A DNA stretch of 64,000 bases from Mycobacterium triplex (GTDB taxonomy: Bacteria > Actinomycetota > Actinomycetes > Mycobacteriales > Mycobacteriaceae), in the NCBI RefSeq assembly GCF_000689255.1, contig NZ_HG964446.1, positions 1,689,191 to 1,753,190 on the forward strand. The letters are read 5' to 3'. The notes below the pieces were generated by a model that made no database searches, was not told where the DNA came from, and worked only from the letters and a program-made list of their open reading frames with translations. This document shows, piece after piece, positions 35,972 through 45,856 of this stretch. A program made the translations under genes and the position numbers. The number at the start of each line of letters is the position of its first letter. The first letter of the stretch is position 1.

Positions 35972-36198
35972 CGCGCGGCCCTGCCTACCCGAAATTCGTA
36001 GGTTATCCGCATCCTCGAGTGGGTATCTGGTGTAAACCATGATGAGCGCCGGCGAGGAATCATGAAAGCACCGACGTAGATGCCGACCGCAATGACGATC
36101 GGAAGGACCAGGGTAATTCCGGCAATCAAAGCGATGCGCCCCAGTGTGCGTGTCCCGGGTTTGCCGGTGGTGTCTGGCGCGTCCATATCGAGTGACAT
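35818..36198 (-). CDS. doubtful small membrane ORF antisense to usfY
   Basis: The first about 50 residues look like a genuine one-helix membrane protein (TRTLGRIALIAGITLVLPIVIAVGIYVGAFMIPRR). The remaining about 75 residues run antisense to usfY and look random. There is no Shine-Dalgarno. It may be the remnant of a small gene that lost its stop, or a chance frame. It occupies most of the 324-base gap between usfY and rsbW. Confidence 0.3.
   Translation of the reverse strand: MSLDMDAPDTTGKPGTRTLGRIALIAGITLVLPIVIAVGIYVGAFMIPRRRSSWFTPDTHSRMRITYEFRVGRAARQLSGDCLATSGCSRYHRSKIRRTRRCSAASHTRPTTVTTIAVTPAVMPSC
36001..36026 (+). promoter_or_regulatory. candidate SigF-dependent promoter for rsbW-sigF
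   Basis: GGTTA (36001-36005), a 15-base spacer, then GGGTAT (36021-36026). The mycobacterial SigF consensus is GGTTT, 15-17 bases, GGGTA(T/C), so only one -35 base differs. It faces rsbW-sigF, leaving a leader of about 260 bases. It fits the known autoregulation of sigF. Confidence 0.5.
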
Positions 36199-36295
36199 AC
36201 CCGGCCGCGATGAGGGCTAACGGGGTGGGCCGTCGCGACCGGTGGCGCGCTCCAAAGCGAGGGGTAGTGTGAGCCAAACGTTGCCGGGAGACCGT

Positions 36296-36733
36296 ATGAC
36301 CGATGTCGGATCGCGCGCTGACAAGCGTCAGCGCGGCCACAGAGCTGTCGAACTTCATGTCGCTGCGCGCCTGGAGAACCTGGCGATGCTGCGCACGCTG
36401 GTGGGTGCGATCGGCACCTACGAAGACCTGGATTTCGACGCCGTGGCGGATCTGCGGCTCGCGGTGGACGAGGTATGCACCCGGTTGATCCGCTCGGCCA
36501 CTCCGGACGCGACGCTGATCGTGGTGGTCGACCCCCGCGACGACGAATTGGTGGTCGAGGCGTCCGCGGCATGCGATACCCACGACGTGGTGTCGCCCGG
36601 CAGCTTCAGCTGGCATGTCCTGACGTCGCTGGCCGACGACGTGCAGACCTTCCACGACGGGCGCGAACCCAATGAAACCGGCAGCGTATTCGGTATCACG
36701 CTGACGGCGCGACGGGCGGCCGCTAGCCGGTGA
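36296..36733 (+). CDS. rsbW: anti-sigma F factor RsbW (UsfX)
   Basis: A 145-residue GHKL-type ATPase/kinase (Rv3287c-like) that binds and inhibits SigF until released by STAS-domain antagonists. Visible features are the N-box helix DLRLAVDEVCTRLIR and the ATP-lid and G-box region DDVQTFHDGREPNETGSVFGITLT. I chose ATG 36296 (GGGAG upstream) because it gives exactly the M. tuberculosis length; the longer reading adds non-conserved residues. The stop overlaps the sigF start by four bases (GTGA), so stoichiometry is translationally coupled. Confidence 0.92.
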   Translation: MTDVGSRADKRQRGHRAVELHVAARLENLAMLRTLVGAIGTYEDLDFDAVADLRLAVDEVCTRLIRSATPDATLIVVVDPRDDELVVEASAACDTHDVVSPGSFSWHVLTSLADDVQTFHDGREPNETGSVFGITLTARRAAASR

Positions 36734-37524
36734 CAGCGCAAGCTGACGGCGGTTCGGGCGCGTCACGCCCAAACGAATACGCCGATGTTTTGGATATGTT
36801 CCATGAGCTGGCGACGGTCTCGGCCGGCTCGGCGGAATTCCAGCGCCAACGGGACAAGATCGTCGAGCGGTGCCTGCCGCTGGCCGATCACATCGCCCGC
36901 CGGTTCGAGGGGCGCGGCGAACCGCGCGACGACCTGGTTCAGGTCGCGCGCGTTGGGTTGGTCAACGCCGTGGTCCGTTTCGACGTCGAGGCCGGATCGG
37001 ACTTCGTGTCGTTCGCGGTACCCACGATCATGGGTGAGGTCCGCCGGCACTTCCGCGACAACAGCTGGTCGGTCAAGGTGCCGCGGCGCCTCAAGGAGCT
37101 GCATCTGCGGCTCGGCAGCGCCACCGCCGACCTGTCGCAACGCCTCGGCCGGGCGCCGACGGCCACCGAACTCGCAGCCGAGCTGGAAATGGACCGCGCC
37201 GAGGTGGTCGAGGGTCTGGTGGCGGGCAGCTCGTACAACACGCTGTCCATCGACAGCGGTGGGGGCGGCGGCGACGAAGAGGACGCCCGTGCCATCGCCG
37301 ACACGTTGGGCGACGTAGACGCCAGCATCGACCGCATCGAGGACCGCGAGTCGCTACGCCCGTTGCTGGAGAGCCTGCCCGAGCGCGAGCGAACGGTGTT
37401 GGTGCTGCGGTTCTTCGAGTCGATGACACAGACTCAGATCGCCGAGCGAGTCGGCATCTCGCAGATGCACGTATCGCGGCTGCTGGCGAAATCCCTAACG
37501 CGCCTGCGCGACCAGTTGGAGTAG
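36730..37524 (+). CDS. sigF: RNA polymerase sigma factor SigF
   Basis: A 264-residue group 3 sigma factor (Rv3286c-like) for stress and stationary-phase genes. Region 2 is visible as DDLVQVARVGLVNAVVRFD and SFAVPTIMGEVRRHFRDNSWSVKVPRRLKEL. Region 3 follows (RAPTATELAAELEMD), and region 4 has the helix-turn-helix MTQTQIAERVGISQMHVSRLLAKSL. The start is GTG at 36730, inside the rsbW stop. The 3' end overlaps a convergent STAS-domain gene by 30 bp, so the two transcripts are antisense to each other. Confidence 0.95.
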   Translation: MTAQADGGSGASRPNEYADVLDMFHELATVSAGSAEFQRQRDKIVERCLPLADHIARRFEGRGEPRDDLVQVARVGLVNAVVRFDVEAGSDFVSFAVPTIMGEVRRHFRDNSWSVKVPRRLKELHLRLGSATADLSQRLGRAPTATELAAELEMDRAEVVEGLVAGSSYNTLSIDSGGGGGDEEDARAIADTLGDVDASIDRIEDRESLRPLLESLPERERTVLVLRFFESMTQTQIAERVGISQMHVSRLLAKSLTRLRDQLE

Positions 37525-37914
37525 CGGCCGCGCGTCGGGCCCCGTCGGCCACACCGTCTCGAGCAGCGGCTCCTCGATCGGCGTCGTGACCGGCAGGGTG
37601 CCGTCGGGGTCGCAGACCCGCAACAGCCGGCAGACCGCCGGGCTGGGCACCAGCGCCCAGCTCAGCCGCGCTCCCGAGCACACCACGTTGATCCGGTGCA
37701 GCGCTGAAAAACCAGCAGTACCAATGAAATTCAGCGCGCGTAGATCGAGGATCACCCGCCGGGCATGGCGTGCATTGCGCTGCACGTAGCTGGCGAGCTG
37801 ATCGGAGTTCGCGGCGTCAAGCTCGCCGTCGACCGTGACGACGGTGCCCGCGGCGCTCCACGTGGCGCTGAATTGGGCCGTTCGGCATTGTTGCCAGGAT
37901 TGGGTCACAGACAT
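37495..37914 (-). CDS. STAS-domain anti-anti-sigma factor-like protein
   Basis: A 139-residue protein with a single STAS domain (about 12-115): TVVTVDGELDAANSDQLASYVQ, then RRVILDLRALNFIGTAGFSALHR. In RsbV/SpoIIAA proteins a serine in DSSG is phosphorylated; here the segment is IGTAG with Thr66 at or near that site. It is tail to tail with sigF and overlaps it by 30 bp. The location and fold make it a candidate antagonist of RsbW, perhaps controlled by a phosphatase such as the one at 54247-55431 (inference). It resembles RsfA/RsfB-type proteins, but I cannot say which. Confidence 0.82.
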   Translation of the reverse strand: MSVTQSWQQCRTAQFSATWSAAGTVVTVDGELDAANSDQLASYVQRNARHARRVILDLRALNFIGTAGFSALHRINVVCSGARLSWALVPSPAVCRLLRVCDPDGTLPVTTPIEEPLLETVWPTGPDARPLLQLVAQAR

Positions 37915-38108
37915 TGCTTCACTCCCTCAACCGAGGATCGGTGTGAGGACTACGTCAACAACGAAGTGATACTCGAAGGTAGGGAATTCGCCTTCCGCGC
38001 GGCGCTGACGTGGTCCGGGCGGCTGTGAACTCAACCTGTCTCGAACCCTACCCGCGGTGCCGGAGACCGACAACGTTTACTTAGCTGATTCCCAGGAAGC
38101 CTGGTCGG

Positions 38109-39905
38109 CTACTTGATTTCGGCGAGCACCGTGCCCTGGGTGATGGCGGTGCCCGCCTCGACCGCGAGACCGGTGATGGTGCCGTCCTTGTGCGCGGTGA
38201 CGGGGTTCTCCATCTTCATCGCCTCGAGCACCACCACCAGATCACCGACGGCGACCTGCTGGCCCTCCTCGACCGCGACCTTGACCACGGTGCCCTGCAT
38301 GGGCGCGGTGACCGCGTCGCCCGAGGCCGCCGCTCCGCCGTGCGCGCCGCGCTTGCGCGGCTTCGGCTTCTTGCGGACCACACCGGCGCCGGTCACGCCG
38401 CCACCGTTGGACAGCGCCAGGTCGCCGGGCAGCGACACTTCGAGCCGGCGCCCGTCGACCTCGACGACGACCTTCTGCCGCGGCTGGGCGTCGTCCTCGT
38501 CGAGGGGCTCGCCACCGGTGAACGGCTCGATCGTGTTGTCCCACTCCGTCTCGATCCAACGGGTGTGCACCGCGAAGCCATTGTCGTCGCCGACGAACGC
38601 CGGGTCTCTCACCACGGCGCGGTGAAACGGGATGACCGTGGCCAGGCCCTCGACGTGGAATTCGTCCAGCGCGCGCCGGGAACGCGCCAGCGCCTCCTCG
38701 CGGGTCGCCCCGTACACGATCAGCTTGGACAGCATCGAGTCGAACTGGCCGCCGATCACCGAGCCGGCTTCGACGCCGGAGTCCAGCCGGACACCGGGGC
38801 CGGTGGGGATGTCGTAGCGGGTCACCGGGCCGGGGGCGGGCAAAAAGCCGCGCCCGGCATCCTCGCCGTTGATCCGGAACTCGATCGCGTGCCCGCGCGG
38901 TGCCGGGTCCTCGGTGATGTCCAGCTTGTCGCCGTTGGCGATCTTGAACTGCTGGCGCACCAGGTCGATGCCCGCGGTCTCCTCGGTGACCGGGTGCTCG
39001 ACCTGCAGGCGGGTGTTCACCTCCAGGAACGAGATCAGGCCGTCCTGGCCGACCAGGTACTCGACGGTTCCGGCGCCGTAGTAGTGCGCCTCTTTGCAGA
39101 TCCGCTTGGCCGACTCGTGGATCTCCTTGCGCTGCGCGTCGGTCAGGAACGGCGCCGGGGCCTCCTCGACCAGCTTCTGGAAGCGGCGCTGCAGCGAGCA
39201 GTCGCGGGTGCCGGCGACGACGACGTTGCCGTGCTGATCGGCGATCACCTGGGCCTCGACGTGGCGCGGCTTGTCGAGATAGCGCTCGACGAAGCACTCG
39301 CCACGACCGAACGCCGCGACGGCCTCACGGGTGGCCGACTCGAACAGCTCGGGGATCTCTTCGATGCTGCGGGCCACCTTCATGCCGCGGCCGCCACCAC
39401 CGAAGGCCGCCTTGATCGCGATCGGCACGCCGTATTCCTTGGCGAAGGCGACCACCTCGTCGGCGTCCTTGACCGGGTCCGGGGTGCCGGGCACCAGCGG
39501 GGCCTGCGCCCGGGCGGCGATGTGGCGGGCGGTCACCTTGTCGCCGAGGTCGCGGATCGACTGCGGGCTGGGCCCGATCCAGATCAGACCGGCGTCGATG
39601 ACCGCCTGCGCGAAGTCGGCGTTCTCCGAGAGAAACCCGTAGCCGGGGTGGATGGCGTTGGCGCCGGACTTGGCCGCCGCGTCGAGAATCTTGCCGAAAT
39701 CCAGGTAGGACTCGGCCGAATTCTGACCGCCCAGGGCGAACGCCTCGTCGGCCAGCGCCACGTGGGGCGCGTCGGCGTCGGGCTCGGCGTACACCGCCAC
39801 GCTGGACAGGCCCGCGTCGCGGGCCGCTCGGATCACCCGGACAGCGATTTCGCCGCGGTTGGCGACGAGCACCTTGGAGATCCTCGAGCTGGCGTGACTA
39901 GGCAC
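38109..39905 (-). CDS. accA3: acyl-CoA carboxylase alpha subunit AccA3 (biotin carboxylase + BCCP)
   Basis: A 598-residue alpha subunit (Rv3285-like) shared by the acetyl-, propionyl- and long-chain acyl-CoA carboxylases. The biotin carboxylase domain (about 8-455) has [12 protein letters not shown], the catalytic segment [17 protein letters not shown], and [11 protein letters not shown] Lys/Arg/Gly-rich linker precedes the biotin carrier domain, with biotinyl Lys564 in EAMKMENP. The start is GTG at 39905 with AGGAGG upstream. Partners accD5, accE5 and the biotin ligase birA lie within 12 kb. A short palindrome TAAGAGAATTTCTTA (39945-39959) lies upstream and could be an operator. Confidence 0.95.
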   Translation of the reverse strand: MPSHASSRISKVLVANRGEIAVRVIRAARDAGLSSVAVYAEPDADAPHVALADEAFALGGQNSAESYLDFGKILDAAAKSGANAIHPGYGFLSENADFAQAVIDAGLIWIGPSPQSIRDLGDKVTARHIAARAQAPLVPGTPDPVKDADEVVAFAKEYGVPIAIKAAFGGGGRGMKVARSIEEIPELFESATREAVAAFGRGECFVERYLDKPRHVEAQVIADQHGNVVVAGTRDCSLQRRFQKLVEEAPAPFLTDAQRKEIHESAKRICKEAHYYGAGTVEYLVGQDGLISFLEVNTRLQVEHPVTEETAGIDLVRQQFKIANGDKLDITEDPAPRGHAIEFRINGEDAGRGFLPAPGPVTRYDIPTGPGVRLDSGVEAGSVIGGQFDSMLSKLIVYGATREEALARSRRALDEFHVEGLATVIPFHRAVVRDPAFVGDDNGFAVHTRWIETEWDNTIEPFTGGEPLDEDDAQPRQKVVVEVDGRRLEVSLPGDLALSNGGGVTGAGVVRKKPKPRKRGAHGGAAASGDAVTAPMQGTVVKVAVEEGQQVAVGDLVVVLEAMKMENPVTAHKDGTITGLAVEAGTAITQGTVLAEIK

Positions 39906-40017
39906 CTGCGCCTCCTGTGTATGGCTGGACGTCGTCTTCGTCTCTAAGAGAATTTCTTACAAGTCTTGTCGGGGGAAGTTTAGGCGGCGCGCCCAGAGCG
40001 CTGATACCCGGTCCCTC

Positions 40018-40437
40018 TCAGGCCGACTCGCGCAATCGGCGCTTGATGCGGGCCAGCATCGCCGACATGCCGCGCAGCCGCAGCGGGCTGATCAGGGCGG
40101 CCAAGCCCAGCTCGCCGTAGAAATCTTCGGGTACCGCCAGGATGTCGGCGGCGGGTTGTTCGTCGAGGCCGGCGGCCAGGATCGAGGCAAAGCCGCGGGT
40201 GGTCGGCGCTTCGGCGGGAGCGCTGAAATACAGCCGCACCCGATTCGGGTCGTGCGCGTCGACATGCAAGAAAAGCGGCGACTGGCACTCGGGCACCGGC
40301 TCCATCGCGGCCTCGGCCAGATCGTCGGGCAGGTCGGGCAGGTCGTCGGCGAACTCCAGCAACAGCCTCAGCTTGTCCTGGCCCTGCACTTCGGCGAAGT
40401 CGGACACCACCTCGGCTAACGGAGCGGGCAGAGTCAT
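40018..40437 (-). CDS. SufE-like Fe-S cluster assembly protein (Rv3284-like)
   Basis: A 139-residue SufE-family protein. The sulfur-accepting Cys51 is in [12 protein letters not shown], and the C-terminal part [22 protein letters not shown] matches the family end. SufE accepts sulfur from a cysteine desulfurase. It is coupled by a four-base overlap (ATGA) to the thiosulfate sulfurtransferase sseA, suggesting a joint sulfur-trafficking role. Confidence 0.88.
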   Translation of the reverse strand: MTLPAPLAEVVSDFAEVQGQDKLRLLLEFADDLPDLPDDLAEAAMEPVPECQSPLFLHVDAHDPNRVRLYFSAPAEAPTTRGFASILAAGLDEQPAADILAVPEDFYGELGLAALISPLRLRGMSAMLARIKRRLRESA

Positions 40438-41339
40438 CGGGCCGGCACGGCTCCCGGTGCCTGCCCTGGTTCGGAGCCCGCAACGATCGGCACTCGCACG
40501 GTGTTGCCCCACTCGGTCCAGGATCCGTCGTAGTTGCGCACACCCGGCTTGCCCAGCAGGTGCGTCAGGACGAACCAGGTGTGGCTGGATCGCTCGCCGA
40601 TGCGGCAGTAGACGACGGTCTTGTCGTCGGGTTGCAAGAACCCGTACAGCTCTTCGAGTTCCTCGCGGCTGCGGAACCGGCCGCTCTCCTCGACCGCCTT
40701 GCCCCATGGGATCGACCGGGCGGTCGGGATGTGGCCGGCGCGCAGCGCGCCCTCCTCGGGATAGTCGGGCATGTGGGTGCGCTTGCCGGTGTACTCGTCG
40801 GGCGAGCGCACATCGATCAGCGGCTGGCTGCCCAGGATGTCGAGCACGTCGTCCTTGTAGGCGCGGATCGGCGCGTCGTTGCGGGCCACGACGGGGTAGC
40901 CCGTCGAGGTCTTGGTCGGCACTTCGAGGCTGGTGTCGCGCCGCTCGGACAGCCACAGGTCACGCCCGCCGTTGAGCAGCCGCACATCGGGGTGGCCGAA
41001 CAACGTGAACACCCACAGCGCGTAGGCGGCCCACCAGTTGCTCTTGTCGCCGTAGATCACCACGGTGTCGTCGCGCGAGATGCCTTTGCGGTTCATCAGT
41101 TCCGCGAACTGCTCGCCGGAGATGTAGTCGCGGACCCGCGGATCGTTGAGGTCGGTGTGCCAGTCGATCTTGACCGCGCCGGGGATATGCCCGACGTCGT
41201 AGAGCAGCACGTCCTCGTCGGATTCGACGATCGCCAGCCCGGGCGAGCCCAGGTGGCCGGACAACCAGTCGGCGGTGACCAAGCGTTCGGGGTGGGCGTA
41301 GGCCGACAGCGTCGGGCTTGAATCGGGGGGTAGCGGCAC
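40434..41339 (-). CDS. sseA: thiosulfate sulfurtransferase SseA
   Basis: A 301-residue tandem-rhodanese protein (Rv3283-like). It has an N-terminal inactive rhodanese domain (about 20-140, [23 protein letters not shown]) and a C-terminal active domain with the persulfide cysteine in [18 protein letters not shown] chose GTG 41339, matching the M. tuberculosis N-terminus ([20 protein letters not shown]). It transfers sulfane sulfur to cyanide, thioredoxin or SufE-type acceptors. It is coupled to the SufE-like gene downstream. Confidence 0.92.
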   Translation of the reverse strand: MPLPPDSSPTLSAYAHPERLVTADWLSGHLGSPGLAIVESDEDVLLYDVGHIPGAVKIDWHTDLNDPRVRDYISGEQFAELMNRKGISRDDTVVIYGDKSNWWAAYALWVFTLFGHPDVRLLNGGRDLWLSERRDTSLEVPTKTSTGYPVVARNDAPIRAYKDDVLDILGSQPLIDVRSPDEYTGKRTHMPDYPEEGALRAGHIPTARSIPWGKAVEESGRFRSREELEELYGFLQPDDKTVVYCRIGERSSHTWFVLTHLLGKPGVRNYDGSWTEWGNTVRVPIVAGSEPGQAPGAVPAR

Positions 41340-41416
41340 AGAGCAAAGCCTACTCAGCTCCGGGTTGTCGGGCCGTGGGTGCGCGCATCCGCGAGCATCC
41401 GAGAGCCCGTCGTCCA

Positions 41417-42346
41417 CTAGGCCGCGAGAACCGATGTGTAGTAGCTGGGCCGGTCGGCCGGCGTTGCGTAGTCGCCGGGCGTCCCGAGAAGGCCGTGATC
41501 GGCCAGCAGCTGCGCGGCCGTGGTCCCCGTGGACCGCCACCCGCAGCTGTCGAGGTAGCAGGCGACCTCGCTGCGGGCCCCCGGATAGTTCAGCGCGCAG
41601 ATGTCCAGATCGAATCCATGGTCACGCCAGGTGCGAGTCGCGCCGCGGATGATCTCTTGGACCCGCCCGCAGTCCAGTTCCGGCGATCCCACGAACGCCT
41701 CGGTGGCCATCCGACTTCCCGGCGCGCTGAGACCGGTGACGTTGTCCAGCAAGCGATCCTGAGCCTGCGGGGGCAGGTAACCGAATAGTCCTTCGGCGAT
41801 CCAGGCGGTCGGTAATGCCGGGTCGAATCCGCCGCGCAGCAGCGCGGTCGGCCAGTCGTCCCGCAGGTCGGCCGGCACCATCCGCAGCTGCGCCGTGGGC
41901 TCGGCACCCAGCCGTGCCAGCGTTGCGGCTTTGAACCGCAGCACGTCCGGTTGATCGATCTCGAACACCGTCATGCCGGGCGGCCACGGCAGCCGGTAGC
42001 CGCGCGCGTCGAGCCCGGACGCCAGGATCACCGCCTGCCGAATTCCGGCGGCCGTCGCGTCGGCAAGGAATCGATCGAAGTAGCGAGTGCGGGCCACCAA
42101 ATCGGTGGTCATTCGGGCCAGACCCCAGGCCGCCTCGGGCTCGTCGACCTCGGACGCGCAGAGCTCTCCGGTGGCCCATTTGGTCAGGAATTCGATGCCC
42201 ACCGCGCGGACCAACGGCTCGGCGAACGGGTCCTCGATCAACGGCCCGGCCGAGTTGGTGGCCCTGGCGCGGCCCGCGGCCACCAGCGTCGCGGTCGCGC
42301 CGACATGGCTGGCCAGATCCCAGCTATCGCCGTCTCTACGCATCAC
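41417..42346 (-). CDS. SAM-dependent methyltransferase (TIGR00027 family), paralogue 1
   Basis: A 309-residue class I methyltransferase of the large mycobacterial family related to leucine carboxyl methyltransferases. Family marks are [34 protein letters not shown], the SAM loop [29 protein letters not shown] and [17 protein letters not shown] precedes a GTG/ATG pair at 42346/42343. The substrate is unknown. It is a paralogue of the genes at 42491-43396 and 61199-62113, and is absent from this position in M. tuberculosis as I recall. Confidence 0.87.
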   Translation of the reverse strand: MMRRDGDSWDLASHVGATATLVAAGRARATNSAGPLIEDPFAEPLVRAVGIEFLTKWATGELCASEVDEPEAAWGLARMTTDLVARTRYFDRFLADATAAGIRQAVILASGLDARGYRLPWPPGMTVFEIDQPDVLRFKAATLARLGAEPTAQLRMVPADLRDDWPTALLRGGFDPALPTAWIAEGLFGYLPPQAQDRLLDNVTGLSAPGSRMATEAFVGSPELDCGRVQEIIRGATRTWRDHGFDLDICALNYPGARSEVACYLDSCGWRSTGTTAAQLLADHGLLGTPGDYATPADRPSYYTSVLAA

Positions 42347-42490
42347 AAATCCGCCCTCCCAGGATTCACGAATCGCATACTTCGAAACTAGGAAGATCCG
42401 CCGCGGCGCAACTCCACCGATCGGCCCGCCTGGGTGATGAACGCCGGTGTCCCCGGATCGGGGGACACGGCTGTCGACGGGTCCGCGGCG

Positions 42491-43396
42491 CTAACTGTCG
42501 CCGGTCAGGGCGCCGCTGATGAAGATGGTGTCGTCGTCCGTGGCGGGCGCCTCGAGGCCGTTGCGCTCGAACAGTTCTGTCAGCGGCACGCCCTCGAGCC
42601 GCCAGCCCAAGGCGGCGAGGTAGTCGAGAACGTGGTTGCGTTGGCCGGTGTAGATCAACGAAGCCAAGTCAATGTCGATGCCATGGTCGCGGAATGGGCT
42701 GGATATGGTTTGCGCTCGCTCAGCGTCGAAATCAACGATACTGCAAACGAATTCGGTGGCTACCATGCTCCCGGGCGCACTCAGTGCGGTGATGTTGTCG
42801 AACAGTCGATCCTGGGCCTGCGGCTTGAGATAGATCAGCAGCCCTTCGGCCAGCCATGCCGTCGGTGCTGCCGGGTCGAAGCCGGCGGCTTGCAATGGCG
42901 TTGGCCAATCGGTGCGCAGGTCGATGGGCACGCAGTGTTGAGTGGCGCAGGGCGCGGCCCCCAGGTCGGCCAAGGTCGTCGTCTTGAACTTCAACACTTG
43001 TGGTTGATCGATCTCGTAGACAACGGTCCCGCTCGGCCACGGCAGACGGTAGGCCCGGGCGTCCAGCCCGGACGCGAGGATGGCCACTTGCCGAATCCCG
43101 CCGTCGGTGGCGGTGCGGAGGTATTCGTCAAAGTACTTGGTGCGCACCGCGTTTCCGTCGACCATCGCCTGCGCCACGGCCGGTGAGACATTCCCGATCG
43201 CGGCCATGTCGAGTTCGCCGTCCATCATCTTGGTGAAGAAATCCAGCCCCACCGCGCGGACCAGAGGTTCGGCGAACGGATCGTTGATCAACCCGCGCGA
43301 ATCCCTGGTGGCCATCGCGCGCCCGGCCGCGACAATGGTCGCGGTGACGCCGACACCGGACGCCAGATCCCAGTCGTCGTCGTCGGTGCGGGCCAC
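42491..43396 (-). CDS. SAM-dependent methyltransferase (TIGR00027 family), paralogue 2
   Basis: A 301-residue paralogue with the same layout: [29 protein letters not shown] at the start, [16 protein letters not shown], the SAM-binding [30 protein letters not shown], and [23 protein letters not shown]. The start is GTG at 43396. It lies 144 bases upstream of paralogue 1 on the same strand, indicating local duplication. The two have diverged clearly in their C-terminal substrate regions. Confidence 0.87.
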   Translation of the reverse strand: MARTDDDDWDLASGVGVTATIVAAGRAMATRDSRGLINDPFAEPLVRAVGLDFFTKMMDGELDMAAIGNVSPAVAQAMVDGNAVRTKYFDEYLRTATDGGIRQVAILASGLDARAYRLPWPSGTVVYEIDQPQVLKFKTTTLADLGAAPCATQHCVPIDLRTDWPTPLQAAGFDPAAPTAWLAEGLLIYLKPQAQDRLFDNITALSAPGSMVATEFVCSIVDFDAERAQTISSPFRDHGIDIDLASLIYTGQRNHVLDYLAALGWRLEGVPLTELFERNGLEAPATDDDTIFISGALTGDS

Positions 43397-43448
43397 GCGC
43401 CCAGCCTAACCGCGACCGTGGCCGGCCACCTGCGGTGAACCGCGCGTG

Positions 43449-44858
43449 CTATTGGCGTCGGAACAGGCGCCCGTGCTGGCTGCATAACCAGGTGATGTTG
43501 CCGTCCGGTGCGCGGACGAAGTTGGAGCGGCTGCCGGTGGGCTGGTCGTCGGGTCCGAGGTCGAGCCCGTAGTCGGGCCGGTAGAACGCGAGGCCCAGCC
43601 TGGTGTGGTGGGCGTCGCCGACGCTCATGGTTCCGGTGAGCCGGCCGTCGCCGGCGGCGAGGTCGATGATGGTTTGCTCGATGCTGCCATCCTGGGAGAC
43701 TTGCTCGGCGATGTACCGGCCCGCATAGGGCGCCAGGTCGACGGCGTCCAGGTGTAGCGGCGCGGCGGGCATGTTGGTGAGTCCGGCGAATCTGCGTAAC
43801 GCCCAGTCGCACGAGAAAAGGTCGTTGATCAGATCGAATCCGCCGTCGGAGTTGGTCAGCACGGTCATGGCGAAGTCGCGATCGGGCGTCATGAAGAAAC
43901 CGGAGCGTTGCCCCTTCCAGGTGCCGCCGTGTTCGACGATGGTCACGTTCTGCGCGGTGGGCCGCAGCATCCAGGTGATGCCCATCCCCGTCAGCTCGAC
44001 CCAAAGTGTCCCGCCCGCACCCGGGTTCGAGCGCATCGCCTCGAGCGACTCCCGGCTCAGAATCCGCTCGCCGCCAGGTGCCGTGCCGTCGCCGAGGTGG
44101 AACCGTGCGTAGCGCAGCTGATCTCGCGCCGTGGACATCAACCCACCGGTGGGATTGCAGCTGCGTGGGAATGACCAAAAGTCGGTATCGACAACGGGTT
44201 TGCCGTCGATCACCTGGTGTGATGCCGCCACGTTCAGACCGATTATCTGGTCGGAAAAGTAGCGGGTGTGCGCCAGCTGCAGCGGGTCGAGCAGCAGCTT
44301 CTGCACCGCGGACTCGTAGGTTGTTCCGGTGACCAGCTCGATGATGCGGCCCGCCACCGCGAGAGCCGAATTGTTGTACGAGAAAGCGGTTCCCGGAGGG
44401 GTCAGCTGCGGTAAACGTGTCATCGACTTGACGTAGCGTGCCACGGCGTCGTCGCCGCGCCCGAAGTCCTGCCCACTGCGGCCATCCCACCCTGCGGTGT
44501 GGTTGAGCAGCTGACGCACGGTCACCGTGGCGCTGGCCGAGTCGTCGGCCACCGCGAAGTCGGGGATGTAGCGGCGCACGGGTGAATCCAGGTCCACCTT
44601 GCCCTGCTCAACCAGTCGCATCATCACCGTGCCCGTGAAAGTCTTTGTGGTGGAACCGATTCGGAAGACGGTGTCGCCGTCGACGGGCGTCGGGTGGTCT
44701 ACATTGGTGACCCCGTAGCCCCGCACGAACTCTTGGCCACCGGCCCAGACCGCAACCGCGACGCCCGGAATCGCATAGGCCTTCATGCCCGCCTTGATCT
44801 TGGCTTCGAGTTCTTCGAACGCTATGCCAGGCTCGGTGCGGCTCATAGCTTCAACCAC
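43449..44858 (-). CDS. class C beta-lactamase-like serine hydrolase
   Basis: A protein of 469 residues from GTG 44858 (465 from ATG 44846). It has the serine penicillin-binding fold: nucleophile SxxK in IGSTTKTFTG, the YxN motif in FSYNNSALAVAG, and HGG in VEHGGTWKGQRSG. A C-terminal lipocalin-like domain of about 100 residues follows (YAGRYIAEQV). No signal peptide is evident, so it is more likely a cytoplasmic or membrane-linked esterase / D-aminopeptidase-like enzyme than a periplasmic beta-lactamase. The substrate is unknown. Confidence 0.85.
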   Translation of the reverse strand: MVEAMSRTEPGIAFEELEAKIKAGMKAYAIPGVAVAVWAGGQEFVRGYGVTNVDHPTPVDGDTVFRIGSTTKTFTGTVMMRLVEQGKVDLDSPVRRYIPDFAVADDSASATVTVRQLLNHTAGWDGRSGQDFGRGDDAVARYVKSMTRLPQLTPPGTAFSYNNSALAVAGRIIELVTGTTYESAVQKLLLDPLQLAHTRYFSDQIIGLNVAASHQVIDGKPVVDTDFWSFPRSCNPTGGLMSTARDQLRYARFHLGDGTAPGGERILSRESLEAMRSNPGAGGTLWVELTGMGITWMLRPTAQNVTIVEHGGTWKGQRSGFFMTPDRDFAMTVLTNSDGGFDLINDLFSCDWALRRFAGLTNMPAAPLHLDAVDLAPYAGRYIAEQVSQDGSIEQTIIDLAAGDGRLTGTMSVGDAHHTRLGLAFYRPDYGLDLGPDDQPTGSRSNFVRAPDGNITWLCSQHGRLFRRQ

Positions 44859-44960
44859 CGCGGCGGAGATTTCGTGCGGCAGTCAGCCGTCCACATGGCC
44901 ATCAATATAGCTGGACTTACAAAAGGTCGTGAAGACGCGGAGTCGGTTCGGCGACCGGCT

Positions 44961-45602
44961 TCAGCCGAGCGGATTGTCCGCCCACAGCGCCGCGATGGAT
45001 ACGCCGGCGCGGCGCAACAGCGCACGGGTCAGCGGCAGCCCGATTCCCACCACTGCCGAGGGGTCGCCGTCGACACCGTCGATGAACCAGCCGCCCAGGC
45101 CGTCCAGGGTGAACCCGCCGGCCACCCGCAGCGATTCACCGTCGGCCAGATACGCCTCCAGGTCATCGGACGCTGGTGTGCCGAAATGTACTGTGGTGAT
45201 TGATGTTTGGGATTCGCAGTGCGCAATGTCGGTGTCCTGCATGCGGATCACGCAGTGTCCGGTGTAGAGCTGTCCGGAACGCCCGGCCATCGACTGCCAG
45301 AGTTGGCGCGCGGCCTCGACGGATTCGGGCTTGCCGCACAGCTTGTCGTCGAGGAAAAGCATCGAATCACAGCCGATGACAACACAATCCGTCGCGACAC
45401 CGCGATCCAGTTCGCCGGCCACCTGCTCGGCCTTGGCCTGAGCCAGCGCGCAGACCACGTCACCGGGTGAGGCGTTCGGTCCCAGATCGGCGATCACCCG
45501 ATCCTCGTCGACTCCGGAGACGACGACCAGGGGGTCGATGCCGGCCTGGCGCAGCACCTTGAGGCGCCCGCCGGAGGCCGACCCGAGCACCACGCGGGTC
45601 AT
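44961..45602 (-). CDS. maf: Maf-like nucleoside triphosphate pyrophosphatase
   Basis: A 213-residue Maf/HAM1-type protein (Rv3282-like). It removes pyrophosphate from non-canonical or modified nucleotides. Motifs are the N-terminal [18 protein letters not shown], the metal-site [18 protein letters not shown] and the C-terminal [25 protein letters not shown]. It is coupled by ATGA to accE5 and so belongs to the accD5-accE5-maf transcript. Confidence 0.91.
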   Translation of the reverse strand: MTRVVLGSASGGRLKVLRQAGIDPLVVVSGVDEDRVIADLGPNASPGDVVCALAQAKAEQVAGELDRGVATDCVVIGCDSMLFLDDKLCGKPESVEAARQLWQSMAGRSGQLYTGHCVIRMQDTDIAHCESQTSITTVHFGTPASDDLEAYLADGESLRVAGGFTLDGLGGWFIDGVDGDPSAVVGIGLPLTRALLRRAGVSIAALWADNPLG

Positions 45603-45856
45603 CGCTGCATGTGGATGCGTTCCTGCAGGGTGATGCGCTGGTAATTGCTGATCGAATAGCGCAGCTTGTCGACCGGAAGACCCCAGCGGGTCTTCTCCGG
45701 CGGCTCGGGCGCCGGCCCGCCGCCGGCGCTGCCCAGCACGGTGATCAACGCGGCGAGTTCGGCGTCGGTGGGGTGGCCGCGCAGGATCTGGATGTGCGGC
45801 CGGGGCGGCGCCGTCGACTCGGGAGCTTGGCCGTCCTCGTCACTGGCTGAACTCAT
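45599..45856 (-). CDS. accE5: acyl-CoA carboxylase epsilon subunit AccE5
   Basis: An 85-residue small subunit (Rv3281-like) that stimulates AccA3-AccD5 carboxylase assembly. The N-terminal 25 residues are acidic and disordered. The conserved part is [23 protein letters not shown] and the C-terminal [28 protein letters not shown]. It overlaps accD5 and maf by four bases on each side. It is shorter than the 177-residue M. tuberculosis protein, which has an extended N-terminus. Confidence 0.88.
   Translation of the reverse strand: MSSASDEDGQAPESTAPPRPHIQILRGHPTDAELAALITVLGSAGGGPAPEPPEKTRWGLPVDKLRYSISNYQRITLQERIHMQR

Noticed and set aside
36241..36267. Second SigF-like box (GGTGG, 16 bases, GGGTAG) close to rsbW
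   Set aside because: It has two mismatches in the -35 and one in the -10. The box at 36001-36026 is better, though this one has the more usual distance to the start codon and should be kept in mind.
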